Of a DNA stretch of 26,190 bases, positions 21,997 through 26,190 are shown piece after piece. Location: NCBI GenBank assembly GCA_020063075.1, contig JAGUVE010000030.1, forward strand, positions 1 through 26,190, given 5' to 3'. The notes beneath the pieces were generated by a model, which saw nothing but the letters and a program-made list of their open reading frames with translations, had not been told where the DNA came from and did not search any database. The DNA comes from Parcubacteria group bacterium. Lineage in GTDB: Bacteria > Patescibacteriota > Minisyncoccia > Minisyncoccales > JAGUVE01. Numbering within the stretch: the first letter of the stretch is position 1; each line of letters begins with the position of its first letter. The position numbers and the translations under genes are program-made.

Positions 21997-23194
21997 CCCT
22001 TAAGAGTATTTCTATTTTTTCATCATTTTGGGGAACTCTTTTTACCCAGAATGGCCAAAGTTTTATTTTGGCTTTTGAAATTCCCTGTTCTTTTTCCAAA
22101 AAATACTCCCCTTCAATCGCGGATTCGCCCTTAATTTTTTCCCTTAAATTCTGAAAATCCGGCTCTGAATAGATATCGGCTGAAATTTCCAGAAAAAGAA
22201 CGGCCTTCCCTTGCTCCAAGTCCTTTTCTTTAACCGAATAATTTAAATTCAAGCTTTTTTCAACTATTTTTTTGTTTCCTTCCGTTTGAGAATGTATATG
22301 GTCTTTCGCAAATTTCGCCAGGTCGGCTTTTTTGAATGTAAACCCGGTTGATTTAATTTTGGCTTTAAAAACGAATGACTTCAATTCTTGCCCAGCTTGA
22401 GCCAAGGGAAATTTTTCAATGATTTCTTGCTTTAATAATTCGTCCAATAAGACATCATCTTCCGCAGAGGATGTTTTCAAAGATTCTTTTCCCGCGCCGA
22501 ATAATTTTTCCGATAAAGTTCTTTCAGCGTTTTTCAAGTCCTCTTCCGTAACCCGGGATGACTTTCCAAAAAAACCGCCAGCAATTGGCAAAAATGACTC
22601 AGCCCAAATGTTGTAAAATAGCTCTGAAGAATATTTCCTGAGATTTGGGACCGAAAACTTGGAAGGCCCGATGTTATATTCATCTCCGGGACCATCGGCT
22701 TCAACATCAACTCCGTCCAAAAAACCCTTGGCAGGAACGGTTATTTCTTTCAATGAATGAAATTGTTTTCTTTCGTCAGACAGAAAACGGGTGTTTTTAA
22801 TCAGGGTTATTGCTCGTTGCGACTTATTATTAACCCGGATTTTCCCCCGGGCGAAATCCTTTTTTTCAATAATTCCCGAAGCCGGAAATTCCATTGATGA
22901 TTCATTTTCTTCTTCAATAAATTTACCGGGGATGTAACCTGCTTCTCCTGTCCTTTTGTCAATTTTAACTTCGGTTTTGAAATTTACATTTTTTGTTTCC
23001 GGTAAAATCTCCACCTCGGCTTTTGAAAAATAGAAATAAGAAAAAGTTCCGGCAGAAATCAAAATAACTAAAATTAGCCCAAGCTTAAAAACGCTTTTTT
23101 TACTTTCTTTCTCTTGATAAACGGGGGTAATTTTTTCTTCTTTTGCCCGAGCCATTTGCTTTGGCGCCGAAATATCAAAAAACTTTTTTGTCAT
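21989..23194 (-). CDS. Single-pass membrane protein with baseplate-J-like extracytoplasmic domain
   Basis: Role unknown. 401 residues. A charged cytoplasmic tail (1-34) precedes one membrane helix (about 35-55, FKLGLILVILISAGTFSYFYF), then a large outside part. The segment about 110-200 has ASGIIEKKDFARGKIRVNN, LIKNTRFLSDERKQFHSL, EITVPAKGF and ADGPGDEYNIGPSKFSVP. This matches the pattern of baseplate-J/gp47-like proteins common in Patescibacteria, where a PGxEYNIGP motif recurs. Beta-rich repeats fill the rest. It follows an FtsA/PilM-like gene by 91 bases, so an envelope or pilus assembly role is plausible. It ends at the infA promoter. Confidence 0.7.
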   Translation of the reverse strand: MTKKFFDISAPKQMARAKEEKITPVYQEKESKKSVFKLGLILVILISAGTFSYFYFSKAEVEILPETKNVNFKTEVKIDKRTGEAGYIPGKFIEEENESSMEFPASGIIEKKDFARGKIRVNNKSQRAITLIKNTRFLSDERKQFHSLKEITVPAKGFLDGVDVEADGPGDEYNIGPSKFSVPNLRKYSSELFYNIWAESFLPIAGGFFGKSSRVTEEDLKNAERTLSEKLFGAGKESLKTSSAEDDVLLDELLKQEIIEKFPLAQAGQELKSFVFKAKIKSTGFTFKKADLAKFAKDHIHSQTEGNKKIVEKSLNLNYSVKEKDLEQGKAVLFLEISADIYSEPDFQNLREKIKGESAIEGEYFLEKEQGISKAKIKLWPFWVKRVPQNDEKIEILLRVD

Positions 23195-23285
23195 AGTTTA
23201 GATTATTTCGAAATTCGGAAATTTCGGAAAATTTAAATTTAAAAAATTTCTGAAAATTTATAGTGGTAATACTAAGTTAAGTCGC

Positions 23286-24506
23286 TCACCCCGACCCCCT
23301 TCCGATTTGTGAAGCGCAATAACATAACAAAGGAGAAATATATTGAGGAGATAAGTTTAAATTTTTAAATTGGAGAAGTTCTACTTTCGGAGAGGCGGCA
23401 AAAGAAATATCTTCCCAGTCGCCCTGCTCTAATATTTCTTCAATTTCCGGCAAAAGAGCGCCCCCGCCGAAAATAAAGAGCTCGGAAGGAAAAATTCCGG
23501 AACTCATTTCTTTTAATTTTTCTTTTAGATTTTTAAACCAGCTCCAAGCCCCAATTTCAAAGAATTTACTTATTCTTTTTCGCGAATCTTCGGTTACATC
23601 TCTTTTTGCATACTGGTGCTTCAATGCCCTGGCTGCGGGCTCATCCAGCCCCAATCTTTCTGAAAGCGCATTGGAAAAATCCTTTCCGCCCCCCTTGAAT
23701 TCGCATATTTTTTCAAGCAGACCTTTTTTTGCCAAAAAAATCTGGGTTACTTCTCCTCCTATATCAAGAAAAATACCCTCCGGCTCTTGACTTAAAAAAG
23801 GAATTAAACCTTCAACTTCATTGTTCACTCCTGAAATTTCAAAACCCAGCTCTTTAACTATATTCTCCTCTGAATAATATTTCGGAAGAAGGGCGGCTAA
23901 AAGACGAAATTCCAGATTTTTCCCGTCAAAATCAGAAATGTCGGGTACGGCGTATCCGTCTATCTTTGTCTCCAGAATTTTTAAACTGAGAAGTCGGAGG
24001 TCTTCCGGCAAAATCCCCCGTTCTTCGGCATGAATTTTTGCAATCTCTTTTCTTCCTTTTTCAAGAATTTCTTTCAAAATTTCTTCTTTTTCTTTTTTTT
24101 CAATGAGGCCCCCTTCTTTTCTTTTATGGGACTGAAAAATGACTCTGCTGACAAAGATGTTCGGCGGCAAGCCCAAAATAAGGGCTTTCTTTTTTATTCC
24201 GCTCTCTCTTTCCAAATCCGCAATTGATTTTAAAATAGTTCTTTTTATTACTTCTCTTTCAAACTGCGAAGTTGAGAAAGCGCTGAACCTGTCATAGTAT
24301 TCCAAAGAGCTTCCCAAAACAGATATTTTTTCTTCCTCGCCTGCCGCGGCTGAAGCTAAGGCGGGTTTCTTTTCTAAAATTAAACCTTTTACACTTTCCG
24401 TCCCGATATCTAAAACAAAATGAATTTCCGGTTTCGGAGCCCGGGAAAAAAAATTCAACAAGTTTTTATTTCTGAATTTTTCAAATCCCGAAATAAAGAA
24501 TCTCAT
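23286..24506 (-). CDS. FtsA/PilM-like actin-fold ATPase
   Basis: Cytoplasmic actin-like protein that in relatives links to the membrane for division (FtsA) or type IV pilus assembly (PilM). The ATG at 24506 (MRFFISGFEKFRN) is chosen over an in-frame TTG at 24521; it gives 406 residues. Seen: phosphate-1 FVLDIGTESVKGLIL (about 30-44), an FtsA-type segment KKKALILGLPPNIFVSRVI, a charged insertion, phosphate-2 GIFLDIGGEVTQIFLAKKG and the adenosine motif ELFIFGGGALLPEIEEIL. Whether it is FtsA or PilM is open: no pil or fts genes are in the window, and no clear C-terminal amphipathic FtsA anchor is visible. It lies 22 bases after alaS and before the baseplate-J-like protein. Confidence 0.75.
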   Translation of the reverse strand: MRFFISGFEKFRNKNLLNFFSRAPKPEIHFVLDIGTESVKGLILEKKPALASAAAGEEEKISVLGSSLEYYDRFSAFSTSQFEREVIKRTILKSIADLERESGIKKKALILGLPPNIFVSRVIFQSHKRKEGGLIEKKEKEEILKEILEKGRKEIAKIHAEERGILPEDLRLLSLKILETKIDGYAVPDISDFDGKNLEFRLLAALLPKYYSEENIVKELGFEISGVNNEVEGLIPFLSQEPEGIFLDIGGEVTQIFLAKKGLLEKICEFKGGGKDFSNALSERLGLDEPAARALKHQYAKRDVTEDSRKRISKFFEIGAWSWFKNLKEKLKEMSSGIFPSELFIFGGGALLPEIEEILEQGDWEDISFAASPKVELLQFKNLNLSPQYISPLLCYCASQIGRGSG

Positions 24507-24528
24507 TGCTAAATTATACAAAAATTAC

Positions 24529-26190
24529 CTATTTTTGCAAAACTGCCCTGATTCTCCTTACCCCGGCTCCCGAACTTTCCTCTTTTATAATTTCAAGATG
24601 GCCGATTTCCGATGTTCTTTTGACATGAGGACCGGCACAAATCTCTCTGGAAAAAACCCGCCCTGAAGGATCCGAAGGGTTGCCTGCGGAATAAACCGAA
24701 ACTCTCTCTGGATATTTTTCTTTAAAAAAGGCCAAAGCGCCGGATTTTATCGCCTCCTCATAACTCATTTCTTCTTTTTTTACTTCTAAATCCTCTTTTA
24801 TTTTTTGATTGACTAAATCCTCAACTTTTTTTATTTCTTCCTCGGTCATTTTTTGGGGATGAGAAAAATCAAATCGCAATCTTTGGGCTGTGATATCCGA
24901 ACCCATTTGCTTGACATTTACTCCTAAAATTTCTCTCAAGGCGGTATGAAGCAAGTGAGTAGCAGTATGAAGTTTTGTCGCCTCATAACTCGCCTCTTTG
25001 CCAACTCCGCCGAATTTTTTTTCTGCCCCGGCCCGCGAAATTTCCTGATGTTTTTTCAAAGCTTCGTCAAAATCTTTTCTTAAACGTTCTTTATCTATCT
25101 TTACGCCTTTTTCTTCTATTATTTCTATAATAAACGCTAAAGGCGTTCCAGAGCTTTCATATAAACGAAATGCTTCCTCTCCGCTGATACTTCCCTTAGC
25201 AATAATAAGCGAAGTAGCTTCTTTTATTCCTTGAACCAAAGTTTTCTCAAATTTTTCTTCTTCGTTTTGAATTGCAGTTAAAATATCAGTTTCTTTTGAT
25301 TTGATTTCAGGATAAACCTCTTTATAAATTTCAATCGCTATTTGAGATAAAGGAATCAAAAAATTCTTAGGTAAATTTAACAACTTGCCGTATCTAATCG
25401 CCCTCCTCAAAATTCTCCTTAAAACATATCCCCTTTCAACATTTGAAGAAAAAATACCTTCGGAAATCAAAAAAACAGCCGATTTTGTATGGTCGGCAAT
25501 AATGCGATAGGATTTAGAATTTAGAAGATAGGATTTAGGAGTATTTTTCTCGATTTCCTGAATGAGGGGTAAAAACAGGTCAGTTTCAAATACGCTCGGT
25601 TTATTTTGAACTGCCATCGTCAACCTCTCCAAACCCATACCGGTATCAACGCCCTTTTGTTTTAGGGGCGTTAATTCCCCTTTTTCATCTTGAAAATACT
25701 CGTTAAAAACCAAATTCCAAAGTTCGGTATCATTTATATGAAACTCAACTGTCGGGCCGCAGGGCCCCTCTTTGCCGGTTGGTCCCCAGAAATTATCGGC
25801 TCTTCCGCATTTTTTTATTTTGTTTTCCGGAACTCCCAGTTTTTTTAAGATCAAAAACGATTCTTCGTCAAAAGGAACAGCTTGCCCTGAGCCTGCCGAA
25901 GGGTCCCCGCCAAAAACCGTAAAGATAAAATCGTCTTTCTTTAACTTTAATTCTTCAAAAATGAACTCAAAAGCGAATTTTACCGCCTCTTCTTTAAAAT
26001 ACTCGCCGAAGCTGAAGTTGCCCAGCATCTCAAGAAAAGTCAAATGCGATTCGTCGCCAACCGACTCAATATCGGAAGTCCGAAAACATTTCTGGCAGGA
26101 AACAGCTCTTTTTCCAAAAGGAGATGGTTTGCCGATGAAATATTCTTTAAACTGCTGCATTCCGGCCGTCGTAAATAAAACCGAGGGGTC
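24529..26190 (-). CDS. alaS: Alanine--tRNA ligase, short form without C-Ala domain, 5' end outside window
   Basis: Charges tRNA-Ala and clears mischarged Ser or Gly. The frame is open to the window edge and encodes DPSVLFTTAGMQQFKEYFIG, the conserved class II start region. Next come HLTFLEMLGNFSFGEYFK, VDTGMGLERL, the tRNA-binding RGYVLRRILRRAIRYGK, and the editing domain with HTATHLLH and CAGPHVKR (zinc ligands HxxxH and CxxxH). It ends soon after, at RRIRAVLQK, so the DHHA1/C-Ala domain found in most bacteria is absent. Two small in-frame insertions, GDPSAGSGQA (25885-25904) and NPSDPSGRV (24661-24680), come from related palindromic repeats; the second lies next to the editing-site Cys. The protein ends 22 bases before the FtsA/PilM-like gene. 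Confidence 0.96.
   Translation of the reverse strand, partial: DPSVLFTTAGMQQFKEYFIGKPSPFGKRAVSCQKCFRTSDIESVGDESHLTFLEMLGNFSFGEYFKEEAVKFAFEFIFEELKLKKDDFIFTVFGGDPSAGSGQAVPFDEESFLILKKLGVPENKIKKCGRADNFWGPTGKEGPCGPTVEFHINDTELWNLVFNEYFQDEKGELTPLKQKGVDTGMGLERLTMAVQNKPSVFETDLFLPLIQEIEKNTPKSYLLNSKSYRIIADHTKSAVFLISEGIFSSNVERGYVLRRILRRAIRYGKLLNLPKNFLIPLSQIAIEIYKEVYPEIKSKETDILTAIQNEEEKFEKTLVQGIKEATSLIIAKGSISGEEAFRLYESSGTPLAFIIEIIEEKGVKIDKERLRKDFDEALKKHQEISRAGAEKKFGGVGKEASYEATKLHTATHLLHTALREILGVNVKQMGSDITAQRLRFDFSHPQKMTEEEIKKVEDLVNQKIKEDLEVKKEEMSYEEAIKSGALAFFKEKYPERVSVYSAGNPSDPSGRVFSREICAGPHVKRTSEIGHLEIIKEESSGAGVRRIRAVLQK
24661..24680. repeat. Short palindromic repeat inserted in frame in alaS (copy 2)
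   Basis: CCCTGA-AGGAT-CCGAAGGGT. It is identical to the copy at 25885-25904 except for the five central bases. It encodes the extra residues NPSDPSGR next to the editing-site motif, where other AlaRS sequences run directly from G to FSxE. Confidence 0.6.
25885..25904. repeat. Short palindromic repeat inserted in frame in alaS (copy 1)
   Basis: CCCTGA-GCCTG-CCGAAGGGT. It encodes DPSAGSGQA on the minus strand. CCGAAGGGT also occurs at 7946-7954 in the intergenic element of the CoA cluster, which suggests one repeat family in this genome. Confidence 0.65.

Noticed and set aside
1..26190. UGA recoding as in Gracilibacteria or Absconditabacteria
   Set aside because: No conserved protein here needs an in-frame UGA, and Trp and Gly are encoded by standard codons.
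1..26190. tRNA, rRNA or CRISPR arrays
   Set aside because: I looked for acceptor/T-loop patterns and regularly spaced repeats on both strands and found none.

Overview
The window is AT-rich, densely packed bacterial chromosome. It looks like a Candidate Phyla Radiation (Patescibacteria, Parcubacteria-like) genome. The evidence is a set of short core proteins (RNA polymerase alpha without its C-terminal domain, AlaRS ending right after the editing domain), Lys-rich AT-biased genes, few Shine-Dalgarno sites, near-leaderless promoters, a PEGA-domain membrane protein and a baseplate-J-like membrane protein of a kind I associate with these phyla, and small palindromic repeats placed between and inside genes. 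The standard genetic code suffices. The phylum is inferred from gene style, not from a marker tree.

Layout. 1-4939 (minus): murA, then mreB-holB-frr-rseP (rseP cut by the window edge), covering cell wall, cell shape, replication clamp loading, ribosome recycling and membrane proteolysis. murA has a textbook promoter whose predicted start falls on its ATG. 5015-5965 (plus): a PEGA-domain membrane protein. 5966-11532 (plus): a coenzyme A cluster of archaeal type. It holds pantoate kinase and phosphopantothenate synthetase (the latter with a one-base frameshift in an A11 run), then a stand-alone CoaC, a 739-residue unknown protein with 17-residue tandem repeats, and a stand-alone CoaB. The kinase-synthetase pair is flanked by two large structured intergenic elements that share an 11-base motif.

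11534-18225 is an accessory region: a Cas4/RecB-like Fe-S nuclease without CRISPR, a RelE/Phd toxin-antitoxin pair, two unknown membrane proteins downstream of a decayed DNA-methyltransferase tail, then a restriction-modification locus. In that locus a complete LexA repressor-peptidase is fused in frame to a DNA methyltransferase, and a convergent BsaWI/CCGG-type endonuclease gene carries a one-base frameshift in an A8 run. A SAM methyltransferase follows.

18266-21954 (minus): the ribosomal alpha operon infA-rpmJ-rpsM-rpsK-rpsD-rpoA-rplQ joined to rplM-rpsI, with an infA promoter and a terminator after rpsI. 21989-26190 (minus): alaS (start beyond the edge), an FtsA/PilM-like actin-fold ATPase and a baseplate-J-like membrane protein.

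The strongest candidates for new biology are the LexA-methyltransferase fusion beside its restriction partner, and the CoA cluster that combines archaeal upstream enzymes with a large repeat protein inserted between CoaC and CoaB.
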